Source: Saxidomus purpurata
Taxonomy: Eukaryota > Mollusca > Bivalvia > Venerida > Veneridae
DNA: 64,000 nt
Direction of reading: 5' to 3'
Assembly: GCA_022818135.1 (NCBI GenBank)
Contig: JAFMSR010000003.1
Span: 10,423,260-10,487,259 of the forward strand
Shown: piece after piece, positions 24,506 to 35,412 of the stretch
Numbering within the stretch: the first letter of the stretch is position 1
Layout: every line of letters starts with the position of its first letter
Made by a program: the position numbers and the translations under genes
Notes under the pieces: model-generated
The model's input: only the letters and a program-made list of their open reading frames with translations
Database searches by the model: none
What the model was told of the DNA's origin: nothing

Positions 24506-24825
24506 AATAATTGTTATAGCTTGGGCTGATGTAATATAAAGGCTTGTTTAAAGGTCTGCAGAATAAAAACTATTTATTTTTTGATGAAATCGTATCTTGC
24601 GCAAATCGTATACACATATATCCCGTGTAGTGCACTTACTTTTAGGAAAAATCTGCTACAGAAGTCTAAATGCAACCTTACAAATCATATTTGGAGGCCT
24701 GGTATTTCAGAATAAAACTCTAACACTTGTATAGTATTTCTAAGTGACTTTACAGATCATCTAGTAAGAGAGTTGTATAATCTGCATACTGTGATATTAA
24801 GTATTGTTGGCTATTAATTTTAATA
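24506..24825. repeat. 320-bp direct repeat, unit 2
   Basis: Near-identical to unit 1 at 24148-24467. It runs directly into the decayed reverse transcriptase fragment that begins at about 24830. Confidence 0.9.
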
Positions 24826-24839
24826 CCTGTGATGTTCTT

Positions 24840-25303
24840 ATTTTATTTAATCAATAGAGACAGTACCTCCGCACAAAGGATATATATGTAAGAAACAATG
24901 GGTCGCCTTGGCGACATCCGCGATGGACATAGAACCATTCGGATAAATGGCCACTTACAACAATACAAGACTGAATATTTTGTACTGGATTCACCTTATA
25001 AAATGTGAACCAAAATTAAAGAGATTAAGAACTTTGTACATAAATGTCCATGATAGGGTATCAAACGCAGTTGCAAAATCAACCAAAAGAAACATTCCTG
25101 GAATTTTAAGTTCTTCAGTACAATTCACTATGTCATAAATGAGTCTAATAGTATCCCCAATAAAACACCCTGCTCAAAATCCTATCTGACTTTCACTTAT
25201 CAATATTTGAAGTTATTTTTTTCATTATGTTTGCCAAGCTTACCGAGGCAATTTTATACCCTACATTTAGCAAAGAAATAGGTCGCCAATATTTTAACAG
25301 TAA
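24840..25303 (-). pseudogene. L1/Tx1-like LINE reverse transcriptase fragment, disrupted
   Basis: Minus-strand translation, with stops and frameshifts, shows the RT order KYWRPISLLNVGYKIAS, then GMFLLVDFATAFDTLSW (motif A, catalytic Asp kept), then RGCRQGDPL (motif B). The catalytic YADD block downstream is not seen. This order and the 'CRQGDPL' wording fit the L1/Tx1 group of non-LTR elements. The upstream part of the same RT lies at 25994-26290, separated by an inserted MITE. It is dead; the identity is confident, the clade less so. Confidence 0.75.
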
Positions 25304-25993
25304 AGGCCCATCTACACAGTAAACCTTGATGTAAAAACCTAAGGAGTACATTTTTGAGGAATGTAAATCATGACCGTATACACAGTAAATCATGACCGTA
25401 TACACAGTAAATCATGACCGTATACACAGTAAATCATGACCGTATACACAGTAAATCATGACCCTATACACAGTAAATCATGGTTCATGCAACATATCTA
25501 ATTTTTTTTTTAATATTTCGCACAGAGGAAACTTTAAAATCTTCATAATATATGTTTGTTTTGTAAAAACTAATGTTGCTAGTAGGGATATTATTTCAAG
25601 AAAGACAATGTGTGCCATCCTGGACAGCCAAGAAAGATAAATTTTATTTATAGAATTTTAATATCTATCTAATTTTATAGTCAATATGACAACAAACAAT
25701 GTTTTCTTCTGCATTGTTTTATTCAATTTCAAACTATTTTGTCTATATTTCTACCATAATTATAATCTCTCTCTCACTGCACTGGAATTTTAATCTAATT
25801 AGGGCGCTGTCATCTGGGTCATAAATAAACCTCTGTGTGGGGTCGGTACAGCAAGGTTTACAGGATAGGACTTTCTCTATCCCAAAAATGGAGTATACAT
25901 TTCAGAAAAATCGTACATTTGACCAATCTACACAGTAAACTTTGTTTTATAGATCAAAATTTATAAAGCAAGGTTTACTGTGTAGATGGCCCT
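25304..25993. mobile_element. 690-bp MITE with TAA flanks, Harbinger-like, inside the RT
   Basis: Left end AGGCCCATCTACACAGTAAA and right-end complement AGGGCCATCTACACAGTAAA form the terminal repeats. TAA flanks both ends (25301-25303 and 25994-25996), fitting the 3-bp target of PIF/Harbinger-type elements. It interrupts the RT between the 'PKGHKDK' and 'KYWRPI' parts. It contains the 22-bp minisatellite, whose unit includes the 'tacacagtaaa' core of the terminal repeat. Confidence 0.7.
25363..25482. repeat. 22-bp minisatellite (gtaaatcatgaccgtatacaca)n
   Basis: Five full head-to-tail units, the fifth with one substitution (ccctatacaca), plus a partial unit. The unit shares 'tacacagtaaa' with the terminal inverted repeats of the surrounding MITE. 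One and a half units also sit at 24468-24505, between the 320-bp direct repeats. Confidence 0.95.
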
Positions 25994-26290
25994 TAATTTA
26001 TCTTTATGACCTTTTGGTACACATGTTATATCCCCCCTGATTCTGTGTTATTGATAATTCCCCAGAATCAAAGGCATACTTTATAGATCATACCAAACAA
26101 GTGCCTTATAAAGGGCTGCTGTAAAGCCTGAAATACCAGGAGAGGAGTTACTTGACATGTTTTTCTAAACTAAAAAGCATTTCCTCCTGAGTAAGTTTAC
26201 CTTCTAAAACAATTTCTCCCTTTCTGACAATTTTCTTATTTTAGAGTGGTTAAATAGTTTTTCCAAATTAATATCTTTTGAGCTTTTTTA
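25994..26290 (-). pseudogene. N-terminal RT part of the L1/Tx1-like LINE
   Basis: Minus-strand translation gives NSSPGISGFTAALYKAL (the SPG-DG-F-EFYK region of LINE RTs) followed by ITCVPKGHKDKL (the 'I-L-PK' block), with stop codons between. This precedes the KYWRPISLLN block across the MITE at 25304-25993. Decayed and non-functional. Confidence 0.65.
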
Positions 26291-26304
26291 ACAATATAGG
26301 TTTT

Positions 26305-26305
<1 letters not shown>

Positions 26306-26357
<52 letters not shown>
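26306..26357. repeat. (AAT)n microsatellite, probable LINE tail
   Basis: About 17 AAT repeats. It lies where the 3' end of the minus-strand LINE at 26358-27600 would be, and many LINEs of the CR1/L2 type end in short tandem repeats. So it is probably the retrotransposon tail. Confidence 0.8.
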
Positions 26358-26359
<2 letters not shown>

Positions 26360-27600
26360 TCTTTATTTCATGAAGGCTACATATCAGACATACAAGGATT
26401 TACATGTAAATCAAAATACATCTTATTTTCATATGGCCTTCAACAATGTAAAAGAAGAATTAAAATGCAACAACAATAACATACCGTTGATAGAGAAATA
26501 TGAAACAAAATATGATTTACTAGTTATACATTTTTACAATTTAACAATATTATTTTTCGAAAGTCTACTTTTTAGCAAAGTTAGATATGACAAAAGTAAG
26601 ACAAAAATTGTTAAAATTGTTGAAACTTTCTTTTGATAAGACAGACACTGAAAAATTTAGACCAAACGTTAGTGCGGAAATATATTTGTAGAAGTAAATT
26701 TTAAATTAAGAACAATTTTATTTTCATATGGCCTTCAACAATATAAAAGAATAATTAAAATGCAACAACAACAACATACCGTCGATAAAGCATTATGAAA
26801 CAAAATATGATTTGCTAGTTATACATTTCAATTGAACAATCATATTTTCAAATAGTATATTTGTTTGGCAAAGTTAGATATGCAAAAGTGAGACAAAAAT
26901 TGTTTAAATTGTTGAAACTTTCTTTTGATACGACAGACACCCAAAAATTTGTCCAAACTGTAGTTGTTAAGTGTTACTTAATAGATAGTTCTTGTATTTG
27001 TATTTAAATGTTTTGAGTTCAGGAATTCCTCTAATATCAAACGGAATATCATTCCAAACTTTCATACTAAAATACGAGAATGAATCTTTATAATAATTGG
27101 TTCGAGGTATTCTTTGTAAAACAAGATCGTTGTGCACAGAAGATCGCAGATTATGTTTTTCATTTTTGGAAAATATCAAAATCTCTAACATATATGATGG
27201 CGACATATGATTCATAACTTTATACACAAGAACAGCAGTGTGGTATTTACACCTATCTGTAAAAGAAAGCCATTTTAATTGTTTATATAGCCCTAATGTT
27301 GGCGTTTTCATCGGCTTATTTAAGATAATTTTTGCAACTCGTTTTTGTAGCATGTTTATTTTGTTCATATAGTTTTTGTTAGCTTTTCCCCAGATTGTAC
27401 AACAGTAATCGAATATTGGCGAAATGCACGCGTTATAAAACATAATTTTCGTCTCATCTGTGAGAAGGAACAAAATGCGTTTTAATAATGCTATTTTGAT
27501 ATTAAGCTTTTTACATACATAATCTATATGAGCATGCCAATTTAGGGTATTGTCAATATACACACCTAGTACTTTTTGGACTGTTGCACTAGGTGATTCA
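26358..27600 (-). mobile_element. 5'-truncated LINE, reverse transcriptase C-terminus and 3' UTR
   Basis: A 198-codon minus-strand open frame at 26967-27563 starts VYIDNTLNWHAHIDYVCKKL and continues with FDYCCTIWG, LNKPMKTPTL, VYKVMNHMSPSYM, then WNDIPFDIRG and a final FKYKYKNYLL. This is the conserved C-terminal region after the RT palm in CR1/L2/Jockey-type LINEs. The frame extends upstream for about 12 codons and then hits stops. About 600 bp of A/T-rich 3' UTR follow, including a duplicated 'ttttcatatggccttcaaca' (26427 and 26719), ending in (AAT)n. It sits between the endonuclease and RT parts of an older LINE, so it is probably a nested insertion. Confidence 0.8.
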
Positions 27601-28129
27601 TAGTTTCTGACAATATATCATTCTGATCATGTAAAAGTCTCCAGACATAATTTAATTTATATTTTCTAGATTGCAAAAATAGTTTGAAGGTTTTTCACCT
27701 TCTAAGACCCATTCTGCCCGGGAACGAAAAAGGGACCCTTCAAGTTTTCGTTTTCCTATTTCTTATATATTTTTTGTTTTGTTCCTGTAGATTTTCACCA
27801 AAATTTGGAGAGTTTTGCATATTTTCAATTTCTGTGTTTAACTTGTTTTCGTCATTATCGTTATCTTGTCTTTTTTATAAGTACACTATACTATAGTTTT
27901 GCCACTTATTTCCGTAAGAATAGTTTAAAAAATATTTTGTCATATACAGAAAACTGCATACACTATCCGTTATGTTGTCTAGCGGCACATTTCTTATTTA
28001 ATATTCTCTAGCATATTGTGTTTTAATAAGAGATTTAATTTGTGACACATATTCAAAATCGTTTAGCAAGAAGTTATTGAACTTCTAGTATGAGTTACCT
28101 TTCACAAGTTTATCAAGTTCAATAGACAT

Positions 28130-28690
28130 AAAAATCAAAGAGTGATCAGTTCTATATCCTTGGAAAATTGTTTGGTTTCTACATATTGTTCTCTCCAGCA
28201 GTCAACCAAGTCGCAATCAATCAACATTTCAAAAACTTTGAGCCTGGCTTGGGAGATTTTAACATGTAAATAATTAACATAATATTTATCAGGGTTTAAG
28301 ACTAGATTAAAATCTTCCCCGGTAATACAACTGTGTTGAATCTGTGACAGCTTTTACTTTATGTGAGACTAAAAATTTGGTTAATCTTTATTAGGCCCAT
28401 AGATACAGAAAAGTGAAACAGACAACCCTTTATTTTACAATGCAAAATTAAAGGATTTCCTGAATTGTCTTTTTCTACAGAAATGAACTTACAGTCAAAA
28501 TTATTGTTTATAAAAATGCTCGCACCTCTAGATTGACTGCTGTAGTTACTTAAATAGCACTCATATCCCCACTGATTTCTAACAATTTCTGTATCCTTGT
28601 CAGTAAAATGTGTATCCTGTATGAAATAAATATTGTATTTCTTTGATCTTAAAAAAGTTTAAACATTGATGCAAAAGATATATTTTCAGT
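28130..28690 (-). pseudogene. LINE endonuclease (APE-type) fragment
   Basis: Minus-strand translation, broken by stops, shows YFIQDTHFTDKDTEIV and RNQWGYECYLSN, then SQSRGASIFINN, later ITGEDFNLVLNP and DLVDCWREQYV. These match, in order, the QETH, SRG, GDFN and DxWR blocks of apurinic-type endonucleases of non-LTR elements. In GEDFN the second Gly of the usual GGDFN is replaced. It belongs with the ORF1 remnant upstream and the RT pieces downstream in one decayed L1/Tx1-like element. Confidence 0.75.
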
Positions 28691-28849
28691 CATTTTCTAC
28701 ATTCAGGAAGAAAGTTATGCCGTCATCCAAGACATAGCTAATTAAAATATAAATGAAAAATTGAAATATAAGACAGTCGTCCTCTGCCTCCATAACAACA
28801 GAACAAAAAGTAAAGAAACAAGTAAAAATGGGATTGTGACTCATATTAT

Positions 28850-30330
28850 ACATGAGTCAACATGTTTGATTTGCAAAAATCGGATACCTTAAAGAGTCCA
28901 TTATACATAAATTTAATTAATAATAACTCTAATTTTTTATTTCATTGAGCATAGCTGGTCAACATTTAATGCAAACTTTAACTGTGTTTGGTCAGTGTTC
29001 TACCTATCTATAATTTCTCAAACAATATTATATATTATGACAAAATAATTCAACCTCCAAGGTACAATAATTAATATAATGCAAAGCATAGAGGTCAAAC
29101 AAAAATAGTGTGAATGTACATGTAACATGAATGATGTTTATTATTTTCGGTTTCTATAAGTAACAAACTAGATTATAGTGCGCTGGTTGTTCATTCAGCA
29201 TATGTTTACAGGAAAACAAAAGAGAAACAACATTTTAATGTAAATGCCGAAACATGGGACCATGCCCCGATTTCATGAGAATACTTAAGTCATTGCTCAG
29301 CTGAGTATGTTATTTCAAAGTCAAATTGTCGCTAAAAATAAGGATATGTCTTGTTGTCATTTTTAACGATAGTCTATTTTTTAATGAAATTAACATGCTG
29401 AAAGAATAAAATGATGTATATAACTAAATGCAAGTTAGATACAGTGAAAAATTCATTTGAGTACAACTCATCATTTTAAGAATTTACTTAAATGAATTAC
29501 TTGCTACATTTTTGTATTAAACAACATTTCCTGCACAAATACTGAGAAGTGTTTATAAATGTAATAAATGGGTAAATATTATTCTGACAAATTTAAATTC
29601 TTTAAAGGAATGAATATGCAAGGGGCTAATAAGTGTTAAAATTAGTTGAGCATGTTTACTTACTGAGTAATTACTGAAGTATTTTCGTGAAATCGGGGCC
29701 ATATGCACATGTACTGTAGACATAAAAATAGTATAATTTCAATTTTCAGTTTCGATGAATAAACGTTCTAAATCAATTTAAATGAATTAAAATAGTGTGT
29801 ATATGTATGTAAATTATGAGATCAATGATTTCTACTTTTGTGTTAGATTAGTCGCAGTTTACCAACATTTTAGTGCGCCGGTCGTTCACTCAACATATTT
29901 TTAGGGAAACGAAGAATAACCATTTAACTGTCCATGCACAGTTTTAAAAACAGAAACGTGGCTCTAAAACAAAAGTAATGTGTTTACACATGTTAATGTA
30001 CTGTTTGTACCTGAAATTAGTAAACAAAACCTGCTCACAAACAAAATGCATATAAAATAGGTCCTTAGTGGGCCAATCTTTCCTTCGGCTTCATTATTTG
30101 CATTAATCACGTACAGTTTACTCTATCAATTCAATGTTCAGTTTTCCAAAATCTGAAACTTGAAGAATCAATTATGTGTCAAGTTATCAGAAACCGCGTT
30201 TACAACGGTAGCCACGCCTACTTATATTTTTCTTACGTTCACCACGAAGTAGTCACGTGGTTATGTCACCTGCTGGACATTATCTAGTCAGATTTTAATT
30301 CGTCATAGAAATTAACATAAATAAAAAACA
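28850..30330. other. AT-rich DNA between LINE parts, with a MITE
   Basis: Holds the inverted-repeat element at 29260-29707 and a short direct duplicate ('agtgcgctggttgttcattc' near 29178; 'agtgcgccggtcgttcactc' near 29871). The 1.7 kb separating LINE ORF1 from the endonuclease is longer than expected, so more insertions are probable. Confidence 0.4.
29260..29707. mobile_element. ~445-bp MITE (GCCCCGATTTCA termini)
   Basis: Left 'tgccccgatttcatgagaat' and right complement 'ggccccgatttcacgaaaat' are inverted, followed on both sides by 'acttnagt' and 'ctcag'. The interior is A/T-rich and non-coding. Confidence 0.55.
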
Positions 30331-30449
30331 AATACACGTGTTTCTACAGTTTTGTTTTTTGCTTGATCTCTGTGAAAGCAGTGTCGCCACCTCATCCGGC
30401 GGTATAAATTTCTTACTGAGGTCACTATCCAGGTCAAATCGCATCTTTT

Positions 30450-30939
30450 TCCGTTTTGCAGCACCGCGAGAATTTTTCCGTCATCTTACCAGGCGTTCTC
30501 CACTTCGATTATACCGCTTCCAAGAGTTTCGCATTCTGTATTGTAAAGTCTTCCCTGATCATTATAACTGTACCTTTAAGTTGCCTTCTTACACTCATGG
30601 CTTTCTTTTTTACTATTCTGGATACAGATTTACAGATTACTGGACGTTTTGCAGTAATTGAAAATTGGCCTAAGCGATGAGCTATATCGATATATCTAGG
30701 TATAAGTTTCAGATCAAGTTTGGTATTCAATGTAGCCATAACTAAGTTGCACGTTGAATCAATATCCTTATTTTGTTTTTATTTTGCAAACCGTGTATTC
30801 TCACGCTATTTCTACGTGTGTACTGTTGTAGATCATTTCGGCTCTTGTCTTGAGCCTTAATGCGCACATCGCTTTCTTTTATTTGTTGATCTAACTCATA
30901 AGATTGTATTATCAATTTTTCATTATTCTTCATATGAAT
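30450..30939 (-). pseudogene. L1/Tx1-like LINE ORF1 remnant
   Basis: Two minus-strand frames hold the parts. The first (30742-30933) has a helical stretch then LQQYTRRNSVRIHGLQNKNK, the conserved start of the ORF1 RRM region. The second (30509-30739) has RYIDIAHRLGQFS, KRPVICKSVS, RRQLKGTVIMIREDFT and NAKLLEA. These are hallmark blocks of L1/Tx1 ORF1 RNA-binding proteins. A frameshift separates them. Orientation and order fit the endonuclease and RT fragments downstream. Confidence 0.75.
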
Positions 30940-31082
30940 TCATTCAAATGTATAAACAGCTAGTTAATCATAGTATGTAGCAAAACTTACGATGTGTACG
31001 AACTAGTCGGACAAATGCAACTAAACATATGAGCTTTAAATCCATACAGTGTAATATTTACGCACTTTTAGTGTATCGCTTG

Positions 31083-31160
31083 GTGAGCGGTGGTGTAGAG
31101 GTTATGGTGTCTGCCACTAATCCCAGAGGTTGCAGGTTCGAGCCATCGGTCATATTTATT
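31083..31160 (+). mobile_element. tRNA-headed SINE, short family
   Basis: 'ggtggtgtagaggttatggtg' and 'ggttcgagcc' at tRNA spacing, closely similar to the head at 9939. Only a short body follows. Confidence 0.55.
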
Positions 31161-31204
31161 ACATCTGCTGCTACAGACCTCTGGCATTTTCTCTTGTTCT
31201 CATT

Positions 31205-31620
31205 TTATTAACTCACCTGAGCCGTCGGCAGTCAACACTAAACATTGTAAATACTCTAGAGATCAAATTTCACATCAAATCATCATAAACATTTGTCAGA
31301 ATGTTTGTCTCAATGATTTCTAAGTCAGGTTCGAATCTTGGTAAACGGAGTCAGAAACTAGGCCACAAACTCAAATTAAATTAGAACCTTTTTAACACTC
31401 TAGCAAACTCATGTTATAGCCAATCATAAGGACAATTGGTCAGAAAGTTTGACATATTGTTTTTAAGGTCAAGTTTTAATTTAGGTCACATGTAACCAGA
31501 AACTAGGTCACACAGCCAAAATAAAGACATTCTAGAAGTCACATTTAATAGCCAATGATATGAAAATTGGTGAAATGTTTATTTTTGTCTTTTTGGATTG
31601 GTAGTCACCTGTGGTGAAAA
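31205..31620. repeat. Bivalve-type 'actcacctgagc' dispersed repeat
   Basis: Begins 'aactcacctgagccgtcgg' and contains loosely repeated blocks with 'agccaatcataaggacaattggt' and 'agccaatgatatgaaaattggt' about 130 bp apart. A block with a similar opening is at 51000-52140. Confidence 0.45.
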
Positions 31621-32440
31621 GCTAGTTATCAAATAAGTATTGTTTATTGTCTCTAATATTCGTTAACTACCCGACGTAATACAATATGAAGAGCTATCAT
31701 AAAATTTAAAGACACGGTCAATAACAAAAACCAGGACCAATATCATTTCTTCGACCGGTCAAATAAAATTGCTGACGAATAATTGGATGTTGAGAAATTG
31801 AAGCATTCCTATTGGCTAATACATTCAGATGTTTGTTTCTCGCTAACAAAAGCGGCCACCATCCTGAAATCTGTTGAAATCAACATTGAAGATTGTATGG
31901 CAAAAATGAAAGTCAACTTTTAATAAATTTCTCATAGAAAAATGCTCGAACTAGGAAATTGTATACCCACATCATTATGTTTATTTCAAAAATGAGTATG
32001 TTAGAATTATTTTTATTTACAGATATGTATGTTGCTGTCTGTTTCTGACGAGTTACTGCCAGTTAAGATGATAGTCTATATGTAATTTGTCCACTGGCAC
32101 TCGTATTGCCAGAGGACGAATGCCAAAGGACAAATGACAAGTCCAATATCAAACCACTCATTTAATAACATATAGTAACAATGTCAGATAAAAATATATA
32201 ACGTTTTACTGCTTTATAAGTCTCATTATTTTATAAGTTATCAAAAAAAATAAATCAGAATGATGACCATACTAAATCTAGATCTCATAATTTTTATATA
32301 TTAAGGTTGATTTTTTAACACATGAAATCATTACAAACAAATGTAGCAGGCCATGCACTCATGTGAGCGAAATAGAGCCAAGAGGACGCTTCTTGTTAGA
32401 AAATCAGACTAGTTTATATATAAATATATATTAAAAGATA
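31620..32440. other. AT-rich intergenic DNA, nothing recognised
   Basis: Includes a short 'agaggacgaatgccaaaggacaaatg' motif region near 32113 but no exon, RNA or element boundary that can be supported. Confidence 0.4.
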
Positions 32441-33915
32441 AAAACACAGTCCATGAGATAATTAAATTATTATTTGCCAACCGGTTTCGCTTTCCTGCTC
32501 ATCAGGGCAAATATGGCGTCAAAATATGTGTAATTGCTTAGAAACGTACACAACGTACGTCAATATTGATGACGTCTGTTATATATTTTAGTCTAAAAAT
32601 ATGACGTCAATTAACGCTATTCAATTTTGGTTCAAAAATGTTTATAAATATTGCCCTCTAGACAACCTAGCCGAAACGTTATTGGTATGAAATTTATAAA
32701 ATGGATTAATATAAAATTTTGGGTCTCTTTTGGCGCATGTATCTAAATGTTCACTTAAAGGTAATTGTCTCGTTGACGGGTCTCTTATCTTTTGTGCGTA
32801 AACTGTTCTTCTGTTTCTAAGTTTGTCTCCTGTTTGACCTATATAAAATTCATTACATCCATCGCAAACTAAAACTAATAATACATTTTCCACGGTACAA
32901 TCCATATTTTCCTTTGCATTGAATATTTCATTTTTCAATTTTAAAGAAAAATCCTACTATTGAATAATTGCAAAGCCCACATCTCGGTTCCTTACATTTT
33001 TTTACGGTAGGACTTGTTTGATTTTGTTTGAATTCTGAATTTATAAGTGTTTTAAATTGGGAAGTTGTCGTTTGCATTAAATGACTTTAGTATTGTTTAT
33101 CAATTTTTCCATTTTCTGATCATGTCTTAATATTTCCATGTTGGTTTTGATTATTCCAAACAATTCTCTGGTTTTTGGATTGCACGTAGAAAAGTATGGT
33201 AAAATTTTGTCTTGTGACTTTTCTTTAACTTGAAATAAGATCTTTGTAATGCTTTCCTTATACCTGTTTTTATTACCTCTTTCGGGAATTTTCTTTTAAG
33301 TAGGGTAGTGGCAAGTTCCTTTAGTCTAGTTTGTAATATGGTTTTGTTTGATACAATTGTACAGATCCTCCTTGCAAGTGAAAACGGAATATTAACTTTT
33401 GTATGTTTTGGATGACATGATTTAAAATTTAGATATTGTTTTGAATCAGTGCTTTTATAATATATGTCGGTGGTTATTGACTCTCCGTTCTTTATCACCA
33501 TTACATCTAAAAACGGAAGTTTATATACTCTGTTGAATTTTGAATTTTATATCTTTATGTAGTGAGTTCAGCAATGTTTCAAACTGTAACAAATCTACAA
33601 GAGATTTTTGCCAAAATATAAAGCAGTCATCCAAGAATCTTTTCCAGTTAGCTTGAATATACTTCGAAAAATCTTCACCTTTCTGCTTTTGAATTTCAGC
33701 GTATAATTTCTTTTCTAGATAACCAAGAACAAGGGTGGCATAAGTTGGAGCAACCCTTGTCCCCATTGGTGTACCTTTTACCTGATTGTAATATTATCAA
33801 ATGAAGAAACATTCTATTGTAGAATTATTTGTAGGCCTTCAAGTATAAAGCGTTTATCAAATCGATTTGTAATCAAATCTGGGTATTTGTTTAACCAAAA
33901 TGAGATGGCTTCTAT
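32440..33915 (-). mobile_element. Penelope-like retroelement, 5'-truncated, RT plus GIY-YIG
   Basis: Reading down the minus strand: NRFDKRFILEGLQIIL (finger region, then a stop), GTRVAPTYATLVLGYLEKK and WKRFLDDCFIFW (Penelope RT, with the catalytic Asp pair in LDDC). Next comes a 116-codon frame with YYKSTDSKQYLNF and FSLARRICTIVS, then a GIY-YIG endonuclease with CNEFYIGQTGDKLRNR and LSEHLDTCA. Frames are broken by frameshifts at about 33510 and 32940-33150, so the copy is inactive. The 5' end of the RT is missing beyond ~33915. A hammerhead ribozyme lies just downstream of the endonuclease. RT motif order, the GIY-YIG partner and the ribozyme together identify the class firmly. Confidence 0.88.
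32471..32513 (-). ncRNA. Hammerhead ribozyme of the Penelope-like element
   Basis: On the minus strand: stem I TATTTGCC pairs perfectly with GGCAAATA (8 bp). The core CTGATGA is followed by a 2-bp stem II (GC / GC) with loop AGGAAA, then GAAA. Stem III is the palindrome ACCGGT followed by the cleavage T. All conserved core bases are present. The minimal stem II and self-complementary stem III are typical of Penelope-element hammerheads, which work best as dimers. A second copy at the missing 5' end was not found. Confidence 0.8.
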
Positions 33916-33919
33916 ATAT

Positions 33920-34860
33920 ATTTTCGGGTCGCACCGATTGTAGCTCTGCCGTCAACATGTTTTAGGGAAACTCTATCTTCATTGCTGGGACCACGTAACA
34001 GTTCAAACAATTTAACAGTTATAAACACTGTTTCCCAAAGTACAGCTGTATCTTTGTTTTTTCTTCTCTCAATTGAAATTGAATTGAAATACTGCCTACA
34101 TAATAAGAACGTTAAAACTTGCACGGATGAGAAAAATATTGGCTAACAATGAAAGTAAAGCGTTTCAAGAAATTTTTATGTTCGGCTAAACACGAGACGT
34201 TTGCTTTTCGCACGCAAGAAGTTTAAATTGATTTCGGCCAAACGACTATCACAAAATGCTGAGAAAACACCGAAAAATATCGCAATATACACAATATTGA
34301 TGGAAAAAAATACCATAACTCAATCAAAAGTTTTCCATTCCGGCAATGTGACATGTGGGCCTGGTACATATATTCAGTGAATTTTCAGTGAATTTCAGGC
34401 AGTATATACTAATCTCTCTCTATATGCTTTTCGTATGAAAAAGTCGAAGGACAGTCAGTAAATGAAAAATATTCTAGCATTAAATTCAAATGATATGCAC
34501 AAATAGCATTACTTCTAATCACTACTGGTGAATTTTCAACGCATTTCAATAAGCATTGAAAGACATCTGCACAACAGATCGCACGCATCACTTCAAAAAC
34601 TCAAAACAGAATATTGGAATATACAACACTTACATTGTGCCTAGATAAACCTTTCAGAACTCGCCAAAACTGTTTTCCAAAATGATATAAAATTAGTTGA
34701 ATCAAAATCATATTAAACAATGTACATGGATTAAGTAATGATAAAATATGAAATAACGACTGAATGACATTATGTAAACCTAATTGATATATATGTTGTC
34801 TCAGACAATATAGGTCTTCTTTTTTGCATATGGATACAATTGTTGAAAATGTTCTTATTC
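33920..34860. other. Region upstream of the HEPN gene; possible 5' UTR/promoter
   Basis: No protein family recognised. A 70-codon minus frame ending GATRKYI (33912-34124) adjoins the truncated Penelope element but does not match its RT. The acceptor-like 'ttcttattcag' at 34862 implies that the gene's transcription start and a 5' UTR exon lie somewhere upstream, but no promoter element can be placed. Confidence 0.35.
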
Positions 34861-34869
34861 AGGCAGACC

Positions 34870-35412
34870 ATGTCAGACAGAATATATTCCAAAGAATTTA
34901 TAAACTGGACGAAAGGGACAGTAGGTCTACAGATAACAAAAGAGGGATTGTGCGAATTTGTTAAGCATGAAATGGAAGAATTTATCAACGAGTTGCAGTC
35001 GCATTCGAACGATGATCATTTTACAAGATTTCTTGAAAGTCTAATTAATAAAAACCAGACTTTTTGTAGGTATGCAACAACGAAAGAAATAAAGGAACAA
35101 AGAAGTGGTGCCAAATGGGTTTATGTTTCAAGCTGTAATTTTAAATGGTGTATTGTATGCAAAATTATGTTCGATAAAGTACTTGACAAACACGCTAGAA
35201 AGAGGTCAAGGAATATCGACTGGAAGTGCCATGACAGTTTAAAGACGATAACACCGTTAATACGTTGGTGGGTTGTCGCGAAGATCTATATTCCTGACAA
35301 CAATGAAAAGATTAAAAACAGTACAGGACCGGCAGAAGTGGACGTGTTGTCATTGTTGAGTCTACTTGTTCATTGCGAAGTGTTTAAAAATATAAAACAT
35401 ATTGCACTTGAC
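34870..35412 (+). CDS. Exon 1: CXorf38-like (DUF4559) HEPN, N-terminal part
   Basis: 181 codons. Start chosen at ATG 34870, seven bases after acceptor 'ttcttattcag' (an upstream 5' UTR exon is implied), with A at -3. Family-like blocks: FINWTKGTVGLQITKEGL and FVKHEMEEFI near residues 8-40, a Cys pair in CNFKWCIVC near 85-95, RWWVVAKIYIP near 135, and GPAEVDVLSLLSLLVHCEVF near 155-175. The exon ends at a perfect donor 'gtaagtat' at 35413, phase 0. The same frame stays open past the donor to a stop at 35478. Confidence 0.75.
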
